Assembly (NCBI GenBank): GCA_012841675.1
Contig: DUUG01000297.1
Coordinates: 1 to 9,914, forward strand
DNA: 9,914 bases
DNA from: Clostridiales bacterium
GTDB taxonomy: Bacteria; Bacillota; Clostridia; Oscillospirales; QAMX01
Direction: 5' to 3'
Part shown: positions 1 to 4,606 of the stretch, piece by piece
Position numbering within the stretch: the first letter of the stretch is position 1
How the letters are laid out: each line of letters starts with the position of its first letter
Notes under the pieces: generated by a model
Database searches by the model: none
What the model saw: the letters and a program-made list of their open reading frames with translations, nothing else
What the model was told of the DNA's origin: nothing
Translations under genes and position numbers: made by a program

Positions 1-99
1 ATCGAATATCTTGATTACTACAACAACCGCCGCATCAAGGCAAAGCTAAAGGGCTTGCCGCCTGCGATGCACAGACAGCAAGCCCTTTCGGCTGCTTGA
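1..99 (+). CDS. IS3-family transposase (OrfB), C-terminal end only
   Basis: Frame 1 is open from the first base to a TGA at 97-99 and encodes 32 residues. It contains the signature IEYLDYYNNRRIKAKLKGLP, typical of the extreme C-terminus of the DDE integrase (OrfB) of IS3-family elements, especially the IS150 group, where a YYN..R.. stretch and KLKGL.P closely precede the stop. The protein would catalyse excision and integration of the element through an RNase H-fold DDE core, but that core lies upstream of the window, so activity cannot be judged. The inverted repeat that follows at 108-132 supports the call. The gene is cut by the window edge, not necessarily truncated in the genome. Confidence 0.9.
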   Translation: MEYLDYYNNRRIKAKLKGLPPAMHRQQALSAA

Positions 100-107
100 T
101 TTTTTAG

Positions 108-132
108 TGTCTAACTTTTTGGGGGCAATTCA
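108..132 (+). repeat. Terminal inverted repeat (right) of the IS element
   Basis: This 25-base stretch resembles the right inverted repeat of IS150-group elements and lies just after the transposase stop, where the repeat is expected. Its partner should lie upstream of the window in inverse orientation. Confidence 0.7.
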
Positions 133-191
133 GAAACCTCTTGCCCGGTCTTTTTTGCCCCTATGCAACTCCTTCCAAAATTATTCCAACT

Positions 192-239
192 TTCGTCCGT
201 CCTCCTTAGACAGAAACCAACAAGGAACAAGCTTATAAT
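192..239 (+). promoter_or_regulatory. Putative Spo0A-dependent spoIIG promoter with wide spacing
   Basis: A perfect -10 hexamer TATAAT lies at 234-239, but no -35 element sits 17 bases upstream. TTAGACA at 206-212 matches the Spo0A box consensus TTCGACA at 6 of 7 positions, and TTCGTCC at 192-198 matches at 5 of 7. The 206-212 box lies about 22 bases upstream of the -10. In Bacillus subtilis the spoIIG promoter is a sigma-A promoter with an unusually long, about 22-base spacer, activated by Spo0A~P bound over the -35 region. Matching geometry upstream of spoIIGA supports the same control here. The boxes are imperfect, so this remains a prediction. Confidence 0.45.
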
Positions 240-285
240 AAAGACATTCCGGCAAGCCGATCACACCTGAAAGGAGGCAGGGGTT

Positions 286-1140
286 TTGGAAATTTATCTG
301 GATGTTCTCTTAGTAACCAACTTCCTTGCCAACTATTTAGCCCTTCGCGCCGTAGGAGCTATTACCAAGGCCGGCTCTGCCCGGCTTCGCCCCGTGCTTG
401 CGGCATCGGCTGGTGCTATATATGCGGCTGTGGTCTGCCTGTTTCCGACGCCTCTCTTATCTGCCATGACCGTTAAGCTTTTGGTAGGACTGGGGCTTGT
501 GTATTTGGCATTTGGCGGCGGCAAAGCGCTTTTTCTCCGGTTTGTCGTGTTTTTAGGCGTTTCCGCGGCCATGGCCGGAGCGGTGTTTGCCCTATCCCTA
601 TCCGGCAGCGGCGAAGTTTTGCCAGGCGGCGTTTTGTATTTGGATATTTCCCTGCCCCTCTTGCTCATTGTGTCCACGGTCGCCTATTTGCTGCTTACCT
701 TAGCTTTCCGCACTTTTGGCAAGGCAAGCCTAACCAAGCTGAAAAAACACGTCACCGCGGAAGTCTACCACCAAGGTATCACGGCCAACTTTGATGTATT
801 GGTGGATACAGGCTGTTTGCTGACCGACCCGGTCAGCGGCCGCGCCGTTTTGGTAACCTCTCTTTCTGCGGTAGAGCCACTGCTTCCGCCGCCGGTGCGG
901 TCGGCGCTGCAAAACGGCGAAAGCGTCGAATCCGTGCTCAGCCTAGCCGCAGACTGCAATCTTCCCATGCGATTGGTTTTCTGCACCAGCGCTTTAGGGC
1001 AGAGGGAAATGCTGGCTGCCTTCCGTCCCGAACGGCTTATACTGGATGGAAAAAATAAAACAGGAACACTACTGGCCGTCACCCCCAAAGGGTTAAGCGG
1101 TGATGACGGCATACGGGCCGTCATTGGCGCGGCCGGATAA
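286..1140 (+). CDS. spoIIGA: SpoIIGA, pro-sigma-E processing membrane aspartic protease
   Basis: The 284-residue product starts at TTG 286, eight bases after AAAGGAGG. It is the sporulation protease that removes the pro-sequence of sigma-E in the mother cell, activated across the septum by SpoIIR made in the forespore. The N-terminal half (about 1-142) has about five hydrophobic membrane segments, roughly at 5-23, 36-53, 58-76, 80-105 and 118-142. The C-terminal half is the cytoplasmic protease domain with the aspartic signature VLVDTGCLLTDP; the catalytic Asp is about residue 174. The family acts as a dimer, each subunit giving one Asp. Length and layout match the family (about 300 residues). 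sigE starts 21 bases downstream, so the two form an operon. A TTG start may limit translation. The C-terminal domain is divergent, but the DTG motif is intact. Confidence 0.95.
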   Translation: MEIYLDVLLVTNFLANYLALRAVGAITKAGSARLRPVLAASAGAIYAAVVCLFPTPLLSAMTVKLLVGLGLVYLAFGGGKALFLRFVVFLGVSAAMAGAVFALSLSGSGEVLPGGVLYLDISLPLLLIVSTVAYLLLTLAFRTFGKASLTKLKKHVTAEVYHQGITANFDVLVDTGCLLTDPVSGRAVLVTSLSAVEPLLPPPVRSALQNGESVESVLSLAADCNLPMRLVFCTSALGQREMLAAFRPERLILDGKNKTGTLLAVTPKGLSGDDGIRAVIGAAG

Positions 1141-1161
1141 CAGAGAAAGGATGCGGGTCGA

Positions 1162-1872
1162 ATGCATAAGCTCACAAACTGGTTAAAATCCCTTTTGAGG
1201 AAAATTTTCAGAAAAGAGCCTGACCCCCTTTTCTATATTGGGGGCAGTGAAACGCTGCCCCCGCCGCTTTCCGCCGAGGAGGAGGCCTACTTGCTAAGCC
1301 GTTTTTATACGGAAAGCGAGCATGTGCGCCGTGTTTTAATCGAGCATAACTTGCGCCTTGTGGTCTATATTGCCCGAAAATTTGAAAATACCGGTATCCA
1401 TATCGAAGATTTGATTTCCATTGGCACCATCGGCCTTATTAAGGCCATCAACACCTTCTGTCCCGAGCGCAACATCAAATTGGCCACCTATGCCTCCCGC
1501 TGTATTGAAAACGAAATTTTGATGCACCTGCGCAAAACCGCCGGCCAGAAAAACGAGTTTTCCATAGACGAGCCGTTAAACGTCGACTGGGACGGAAACG
1601 AGCTTCTTCTTTCCGACGTATTAAGCGGCGACGAGGATGACGCCCTTACTATTTTAGATGAGGAAGTGGACCGACAGCTTCTTTCCTCCGCTTTGGAAAA
1701 ACTGGGTCCCAGAGAGAGAAGCATTATTTCCCTTCGCTTCGGCCTTTCCGGCCGGCCGGAGAAAACCCAAAAAGAAGTGGCCGATATGCTCGGCATCTCC
1801 CAGTCCTACATATCCAGGCTGGAAAAACGCATTATCTACCGCCTTCGGAAAGAAATTCAAAAAATGCTGTAA
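1162..1872 (+). CDS. sigE: RNA polymerase sporulation sigma factor E (pro-sigma-E)
   Basis: The 236-residue product starts at ATG 1162, with AAAGGA ten bases upstream. It is the first mother-cell sigma factor and directs RNA polymerase to early engulfment genes. Residues 1-24 form a basic, amphipathic pro-sequence that in the family tethers the inactive precursor to the membrane. By alignment with B. subtilis, SpoIIGA should cut between F24 and Y25, just before the conserved YIGGSE..PPPL. Region 2 lies at about 55-125 (NLRLVVYIARKFENTGI, IEDLISIGTIGLIKA, KLATYASRCIENEIL), and SIDEPLN.DWDGNELLLSDVL is highly typical of SigE. Region 4 lies at about 172-232, with the recognition helix in GISQSYISRLEKR. 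It is co-transcribed with spoIIGA. In B. subtilis and many clostridia sigG follows directly; here it does not. Confidence 0.97.
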   Translation: MHKLTNWLKSLLRKIFRKEPDPLFYIGGSETLPPPLSAEEEAYLLSRFYTESEHVRRVLIEHNLRLVVYIARKFENTGIHIEDLISIGTIGLIKAINTFCPERNIKLATYASRCIENEILMHLRKTAGQKNEFSIDEPLNVDWDGNELLLSDVLSGDEDDALTILDEEVDRQLLSSALEKLGPRERSIISLRFGLSGRPEKTQKEVADMLGISQSYISRLEKRIIYRLRKEIQKML

Positions 1873-1887
1873 CCGGGGCCACTTACC

Positions 1888-1916
1888 TTGCATTATTCCA
1901 AGGTTTTCTATATAAT
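1888..1916 (+). promoter_or_regulatory. Sigma-A-type promoter for the ferritin gene
   Basis: TTGCAT (1888-1893), a 17-base spacer and a perfect TATAAT (1911-1916) lie in the 76-base gap after sigE. The -35 element is weak (TTG only). The position suggests ferritin is transcribed separately from the sporulation pair, although no terminator separates them, so readthrough from sigE is possible. No clear Fur or PerR box was recognised here. Confidence 0.6.
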
Positions 1917-1948
1917 GGAATTTCAAGAAAAACAAGGAGGTTTTTCCT

Positions 1949-2464
1949 ATGCTTACAAAAGAAGTATCCGCCTTGCTAAACGAGCAGATCAACAAAGAGT
2001 TGTATTCCGCCTATCTGTATCTTGACATGGCCAACTATTACGCCGACGAAGGTCTGGACGGGTTTGCCAACTGGTTCTACGTGCAGGCACAGGAAGAAAG
2101 AGATCATGCCATGCTCATCCGCACCTATCTCCAAAACAACGAATACCGCGTCACGTTTGACGCTATTGCCGCGCCGGATGTGGTGTTCGACAGCTACAAA
2201 AAGCCTTTGGAAGCGGCTTTAGCCCATGAGCAGCTAGTAACCGCCTCCATTAACAACATTTATCAAGTGGCCGTGGACGCCCGCGATTACCGCACCATGG
2301 AATTCTTGAACTGGTTTATCAAGGAGCAGGGCGAGGAGGAGAAAAGCGCCTCCGATTTAATCCGCAAATACGAGCTGTTCGGCAACGACCCCAAGAGCCT
2401 GTATCTGCTGGATCAGGAGCTTGGCGCTCGGACTTACGTCGCCCCCACGCTGGTGTTGGACTAA
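1949..2464 (+). CDS. ftnA: Bacterial non-heme ferritin (FtnA type)
   Basis: The 171-residue product starts at ATG 1949, eight bases after AAGGAGG. Ferritin assembles as a 24-subunit cage that oxidises Fe(II) and stores it as a ferric mineral in the cytoplasm, protecting against Fenton chemistry. The ferroxidase residues fall at the same numbers as in E. coli FtnA: E17, E50 and H53 (site A), E94 and E130 (site B), E126, Q127 and E129 around site C, and Y24. NEQINKELYSAYLYLDMA and NWFYVQAQEERDHA are family signatures. The length matches the usual 165-175 residues, and there is no heme-ligand Met at the bacterioferritin position. The gene has its own promoter and a strong terminator. It lies where sigG is often found after sigE; any link to sporulation is only positional. 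Confidence 0.95.
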   Translation: MLTKEVSALLNEQINKELYSAYLYLDMANYYADEGLDGFANWFYVQAQEERDHAMLIRTYLQNNEYRVTFDAIAAPDVVFDSYKKPLEAALAHEQLVTASINNIYQVAVDARDYRTMEFLNWFIKEQGEEEKSASDLIRKYELFGNDPKSLYLLDQELGARTYVAPTLVLD

Positions 2465-2470
2465 CATTAA

Positions 2471-2497
2471 AAAGGGAAGCCAAGCGGCTTCCCTTTT
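2471..2497 (+). terminator. Rho-independent terminator after ferritin
   Basis: A perfect 11-base-pair stem (2471-2481 with 2486-2496, AAAGGGAAGCC against GGCTTCCCTTT) closes a four-base AAGC loop and ends in TTTT. It begins seven bases after the ferritin stop. The A-rich left arm could let it work in both directions. Confidence 0.9.
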
Positions 2498-2557
2498 ATG
2501 TTCAAATTGTAAGCCCTCATACAATAGAGTTCTTTCGTAACGATGTACCTATTCAAT

Positions 2558-2600
2558 AAAAAGCCGCCTGCAGAGGAAAACCTTTGCAAGCGGCTTTTTT
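2558..2600 (-). terminator. Second rho-independent hairpin, probably ending the minus-strand operon
   Basis: AAAAAGCCGC-C-TGCA-GAGG (2558-2576), loop AAAA, then CCTT-TGCA-A-GCGGCTTTTTT (2581-2600). The stem is long, with one C/A mismatch and one G-T pair. It has a T tract on both strands and could act bidirectionally. It lies immediately downstream of the minus-strand genes and the gene remnant at 2605-2706. Ferritin already has its own terminator, so the minus-strand assignment is favoured. Confidence 0.8.
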
Positions 2601-2604
2601 CGCG

Positions 2605-2706
2605 TTATAACACCATATATACCTCAAGCATGGGGCGCTGGTCGTTTTCTTCATAGGAAATATATCCCTTGGACAGCGCTTCCTCCAGCACCGCCCGCAC
2701 AGTATC
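2605..2706 (-). pseudogene. 3' remnant of an unidentified minus-strand gene
   Basis: On the minus strand a frame of 33 codons runs to a TAA (2605-2607 on the plus strand) and reads DTVRAVLEEALSKGYISYEE then NDQRPMLEVYMVL. Its composition is protein-like (amphipathic helix, then a charged turn and a hydrophobic end), and it ends five bases before the terminator hairpin, as a real gene would. An in-frame TAA (2707-2709) precedes the first codon, and no ribosome binding site precedes the internal GTG codons, so it is probably the tail of a gene whose front was lost. The family is not recognised. The alternative is a very short translated ORF or chance. Confidence 0.45.
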
Positions 2707-2707
2707 T

Positions 2708-2725
2708 TACCATATTGGAATGGTA
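2708..2725. repeat. 18-base inverted repeat between operon end and gene remnant
   Basis: TACCAT-ATTGGA-ATGGTA, six-base perfect arms with a six-base centre, starts directly after the stop codon of the minus-strand gene ending at 2726 and abuts the remnant. It has no T tract, so it is not a terminator. It could be a protein-binding or recombination site at the island edge, or chance. Confidence 0.35.
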
Positions 2726-3214
2726 CTATGTCAATAAACCCTTTGCGTCTCCGCCCTGATCGGTTAAAGTTTTACCTTCTTCCGGCGAAAATGTCTCCAG
2801 CTCGGCCGCCCACAAAACGCCGGCCAGCTTATGAAGCACCCGGTTTGACATGCGGAACACGGCCGTTCGTTCTTTGTGCAGCTCTTCGCAGAGCTTTTTG
2901 ACGTTGCCATTTTTAGGGTACAGAAAACAAAGCTCCGTCACCCGCCTTTCCTCCTCATCCAATATGGACAAGGCCAGCTCTACCAGCTTGACCTGGCTTT
3001 TCCGCCGGGCGGCCTCCTGCTCTATTTGCTCTATCTGCGCCAGCTTGTCATCCATCCCTCGGGCAGGGCCGCCCTTCCTGCTCTCTGCCCAGGAGGAAGA
3101 TGTCGGCCCGTACAAAACACTTCGCAAATGCTTTGCCTTTTCTTCCAAAACGGCGGCCAGAACCTTGTTTTTCCCGTACTGCATGAGCAAGCTTTTTACC
3201 TGCTTTGCATCCAT
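2726..3214 (-). CDS. DUF1492/ArpU-like phage transcription regulator (sigma region 4-like)
   Basis: The 162-residue product starts at ATG 3214, seven bases after a strong AAAGGAGG. It is not a close match to any protein I can name, but the architecture fits the DUF1492/ArpU/RinA-like group of phage late-gene regulators: an N-terminal basic helical part (1-35), a flexible segment (36-55), a charged coiled-coil-like helix (about 55-80, KLAQIEQIEQEAARRKSQVK), then a sigma-70 region-4-like helix-turn-helix (about 81-132, with ILDEEERRVTELCFLY and KLCEELHKERTAVFRMSNRV). The last 30 residues are acidic and probably disordered. In phages such proteins activate packaging or lytic operons. Its first 19 bases overlap the end of the upstream gene (3196-3804), which suggests translational coupling. 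No packaging or structural genes accompany it, so its target is unknown. Confidence 0.65.
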   Translation of the reverse strand: MDAKQVKSLLMQYGKNKVLAAVLEEKAKHLRSVLYGPTSSSWAESRKGGPARGMDDKLAQIEQIEQEAARRKSQVKLVELALSILDEEERRVTELCFLYPKNGNVKKLCEELHKERTAVFRMSNRVLHKLAGVLWAAELETFSPEEGKTLTDQGGDAKGLLT

Positions 3215-3804
3215 GGGATCCCCTCCTTTCGATCACTTCCAAACTGCTCTACCAGATATTTTGCAAAATCCACCAAGCTGTCCCAGCTGGACGCCGCCCC
3301 TTCCTGATTGCTTTTCTCCATAGCGGCTCGATGGGCCGTTAAGCACTCCCCACACACGCCGTCATAACCAAACGGCTCCGCTCCGTCATACAGCCGAGTA
3401 ATCGGTTCATTGAAAGAACCGCGGTCTTTGGCCCTTTTGCTTGCCTTTGCATCCAAACCCTTGCCGTCGCAGTCGGTTATAACAATGGGCTCTCCACAAA
3501 GCAGACATTTTCCCCCACTTTTTCGAATCACCCTGCCTACCATTTTCCCTTTTGCTTTTCTACTTAAAGTAGAGTTGGGGCCAAAAAAAATCACATCCAG
3601 CGGAAGTTCTACGGCTTCCGCGAACAGACGAGCTGAAGACAAGGGCATCTGTTCCGGAAAGCTCTCCCAGTAGACGTATTTTGCCAGCGACACCCCTAGA
3701 GTTTGCGCCATTTTTTGTCTGGTTATCCCTCGAATCCACCTTGCCCGGCGCAAATCTATTCGTTTTTCGTCTGAAATCCTGTTGCTAATCATCGATTTAA
3801 TCAT
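3196..3804 (-). CDS. Helix-turn-helix protein with paired CxxC zinc-knuckle motifs
   Basis: The frame opens at ATG 3828, but that codon overlaps the -10 box of the promoter at 3827-3855, so ATG 3804 is chosen: 202 residues, preceded by AAAGGGGG at eight bases. Residues about 18-75 resemble an XRE-type helix-turn-helix (RRARWIRGITRQKMAQTLGV, then LAKYVYWES and a two-helix tail). The middle has two Cys pairs, CLLC (100-103) and CGEC (151-154), about 47 residues apart, consistent with one zinc site built from two knuckles. The family is not recognised. It is the first gene of a two-gene operon with the DUF1492-like gene and is divergent from the S24-type repressor. Its strong promoter carries the operator-like palindrome. 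A role as DNA-binding regulator or anti-repressor is inferred from context. Confidence 0.7.
   Translation of the reverse strand: MIKSMISNRISDEKRIDLRRARWIRGITRQKMAQTLGVSLAKYVYWESFPEQMPLSSARLFAEAVELPLDVIFFGPNSTLSRKAKGKMVGRVIRKSGGKCLLCGEPIVITDCDGKGLDAKASKRAKDRGSFNEPITRLYDGAEPFGYDGVCGECLTAHRAAMEKSNQEGAASSWDSLVDFAKYLVEQFGSDRKEGIPWMQSR
3560..3572. promoter_or_regulatory. Operator-like palindrome inside the HTH-CxxC gene
   Basis: CTACTTAAAGTAG is a perfect 13-base palindrome (six-base arms around a central A). It is the best match to the consensus shared with 3835-3847 and 3901-3913. It lies about 240 bases inside the first operon gene, where a bound repressor could act as an auxiliary operator, a looping partner or a roadblock to transcription. 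Confidence 0.5.
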
Positions 3805-3812
3805 ACTCTTAG

Positions 3813-3820
3813 CCCCCTTT
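3813..3820 (-). promoter_or_regulatory. Ribosome binding site that fixes the start at 3804
   Basis: On the minus strand AAAGGGGG lies eight bases before ATG 3804. It is downstream of the -10 box (3827-3832), so it can be in the transcript, whereas the longer start at 3828 overlaps that box and cannot. Confidence 0.7.
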
Positions 3821-3826
3821 TGCACC

Positions 3827-3855
3827 ATTATAATCTACCAAAAGTAGTGTGTCAA
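3827..3855 (-). promoter_or_regulatory. Consensus sigma-A promoter of the minus-strand operon
   Basis: On the minus strand TTGACA (plus-strand 3850-3855), a 17-base spacer and TATAAT (plus-strand 3827-3832) form a perfect sigma-A consensus promoter. The operator-like palindrome at 3835-3847 fills most of the spacer, so a bound repressor would block RNA polymerase. This implies a strong promoter that is off when repressor is present. Confidence 0.85.
3835..3847. promoter_or_regulatory. Operator-like palindrome in the operon promoter
   Basis: CTACCAAAAGTAG has arms CTAC and GTAG separated by five bases. It lies within the -35/-10 spacer of the minus-strand promoter and matches the copies at 3560-3572 and 3901-3913. 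It is the probable binding site of the divergent XRE/S24 repressor, inferred from position and recurrence. Confidence 0.65.
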
Positions 3856-3889
3856 GGCGAATTTTGTCGAATAAGCTGGAAAAAAAGAA

Positions 3890-3918
3890 TTGCATTTTTT
3901 CTACTTTTAGTATATACT
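3890..3918 (+). promoter_or_regulatory. Promoter of the S24-type repressor gene
   Basis: TTGCAT (3890-3895), a 17-base spacer and TATACT (3913-3918). The -35 box is weak compared with the divergent operon promoter. The operator-like sequence at 3901-3913 fills the spacer and touches the -10 box, predicting negative autoregulation. Confidence 0.7.
3901..3913. promoter_or_regulatory. Operator-like palindrome in the repressor promoter
   Basis: CTACTTTTAGTAT is the weakest of three copies (one arm ends T instead of G). It lies between the -35 and -10 boxes of the repressor promoter and overlaps the short palindrome AGTATATACT (3909-3918). Lower symmetry would suit autoregulation that sets in only at high repressor level. 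Confidence 0.55.
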
Positions 3919-3929
3919 GATTGTAAATC

Positions 3930-3934
3930 GGAGG
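3930..3934 (+). promoter_or_regulatory. Ribosome binding site that selects ATG 3944
   Basis: GGAGG lies three bases before ATG 3938, too close for initiation, but nine bases before the in-frame ATG 3944. The second start is therefore preferred for the repressor. Confidence 0.7.
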
Positions 3935-3943
3935 TGTATGGCA

Positions 3944-4570
3944 ATGTCAATTGCGGAAAACATCAAGAAGCTTCGGGAAGACCATGGTTTGACTCAGAGA
4001 GAACTTGGAATTATCGCTGGCGTTTCTGATAAAGCCATTTCTTCATGGGAACGTGGCTCGAAAGAGCCGCGGATGGGGGCCATTCAGCGCTTGGCCGATC
4101 ATTTCGGCATAAAAAAAAGCGATATTATTGACGGAACGCCGACCACCTTCTCCCCTTGCCTTGATGTTCCCTGCGATTTTACGATTCCCCGAACTAGAAA
4201 AGTCCCCTTAATAAAAGAGCTTTCCGACGATATTACCTTAGTGGCGCAATATGAGGATCGATTGGTTTCCATTCCCGAGTCGATTCAAGCGGATTTTGCC
4301 TACCGCTGCAAGGATGAAAGTCTATTGTCCGCCCGGGTCTATCCCGGTGACATTTTGTTCATTCGCCGCCAGCCACGGGTGGAAAGCGGCAGTCTTGCCG
4401 CCTTGTATATCAACGGAGAAGTGTATATACGGCGCATATACCGCTACCCGGACCAGCTGGTTCTTGTGGCTGAAAACCCGGATTATCCGCCTCTGATTTT
4501 TAACGGAGCAGACAAGGCGCAGGTTCGCTCTTTGGGCGTGGTTGTGGCGTTCGTGGGTATGATGCTGTAA
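3944..4570 (+). CDS. Phage-type XRE repressor with degenerate S24 (LexA-like) domain
   Basis: 208 residues from ATG 3944. Residues about 4-60 form an XRE helix-turn-helix (LTQRELGIIAGVSDKAISSW then ERG), a CI-like DNA-binding domain. A linker (62-85) leads to an S24 peptidase-like fold (about 86-208; RKVPL, PESIQADFAYRCKDESLLSA, PGDILFIRR). In cleavable homologues the motif is KGDSM..AR, with an Ala-Gly cleavage site after VPL and a catalytic Lys in E.T.KR. Here the Ser is kept (about S126), but the aligned Lys is Arg (about R163, EVYIRRIY) and the cleavage dipeptide is Asp-Asp (about 95-96). It is therefore probably not self-cleaved by RecA. It faces the operon at 2726-3804 and is predicted to repress it and itself through the shared palindromes. 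Confidence 0.88.
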   Translation: MSIAENIKKLREDHGLTQRELGIIAGVSDKAISSWERGSKEPRMGAIQRLADHFGIKKSDIIDGTPTTFSPCLDVPCDFTIPRTRKVPLIKELSDDITLVAQYEDRLVSIPESIQADFAYRCKDESLLSARVYPGDILFIRRQPRVESGSLAALYINGEVYIRRIYRYPDQLVLVAENPDYPPLIFNGADKAQVRSLGVVVAFVGMML

Positions 4571-4605
4571 AAAAAGCAGCGGCCTTCTAAGCCGCCGCTT
4601 TTTTT
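4571..4605. terminator. Bidirectional terminator between repressor and topoisomerase B gene
   Basis: AAAAAGC-A-GCGGC (4571-4583), loop CTTCTAA, GCCGC-C-GCTTTTTTT (4591-4605). One A/C mismatch interrupts the stem. Poly-A on the left and poly-T on the right let it serve both the repressor gene (stop at 4568-4570) and the converging topoisomerase gene, whose stop is at 4607-4609. Confidence 0.9.
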
Positions 4606-4606
4606 A

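Larger units (their letters stand above)
1..132 (+). mobile_element. Right end of an IS3-family (IS150-like) insertion sequence
   Basis: The element includes the transposase 3' end and stops at the terminal repeat. Nine bases after the transposase stop comes the 25-base sequence 108-132 (TGTCTAACTTTTTGGGGGCA then ATTCA). It closely resembles the ends of clostridial IS150-group elements, which read TGTC.AACTTTTTGGGG..A.TTCA. The outer boundary near 132 is inferred from that resemblance. The left end and any 3-4 base target duplication lie outside the window. Confidence 0.8.

Noticed and set aside
2506..2525. ATTGTA-N8-TACAAT inverted repeat between the two terminators
   Set aside because: Six AT-rich pairs in the arms and no recurrence elsewhere; it is plausible by chance and has no linked promoter or gene.
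2498..2600. Small RNA between the two terminators on the plus strand
   Set aside because: The hairpin at 2558-2600 could end one, but no promoter with acceptable spacing was found in 2498-2557.
2850..3323. Two long plus-strand open frames opposite the minus-strand operon
   Set aside because: They are antisense to better supported genes, lack ribosome sites and promoters, and their Ser/Pro/Leu/Cys-rich translations look like shadow frames.
3805..3828. Longer start (ATG 3828) for the HTH-CxxC protein
   Set aside because: It overlaps the -10 box of the perfect promoter at 3827-3855, so it cannot be in that transcript; ATG 3804 has a good ribosome binding site.
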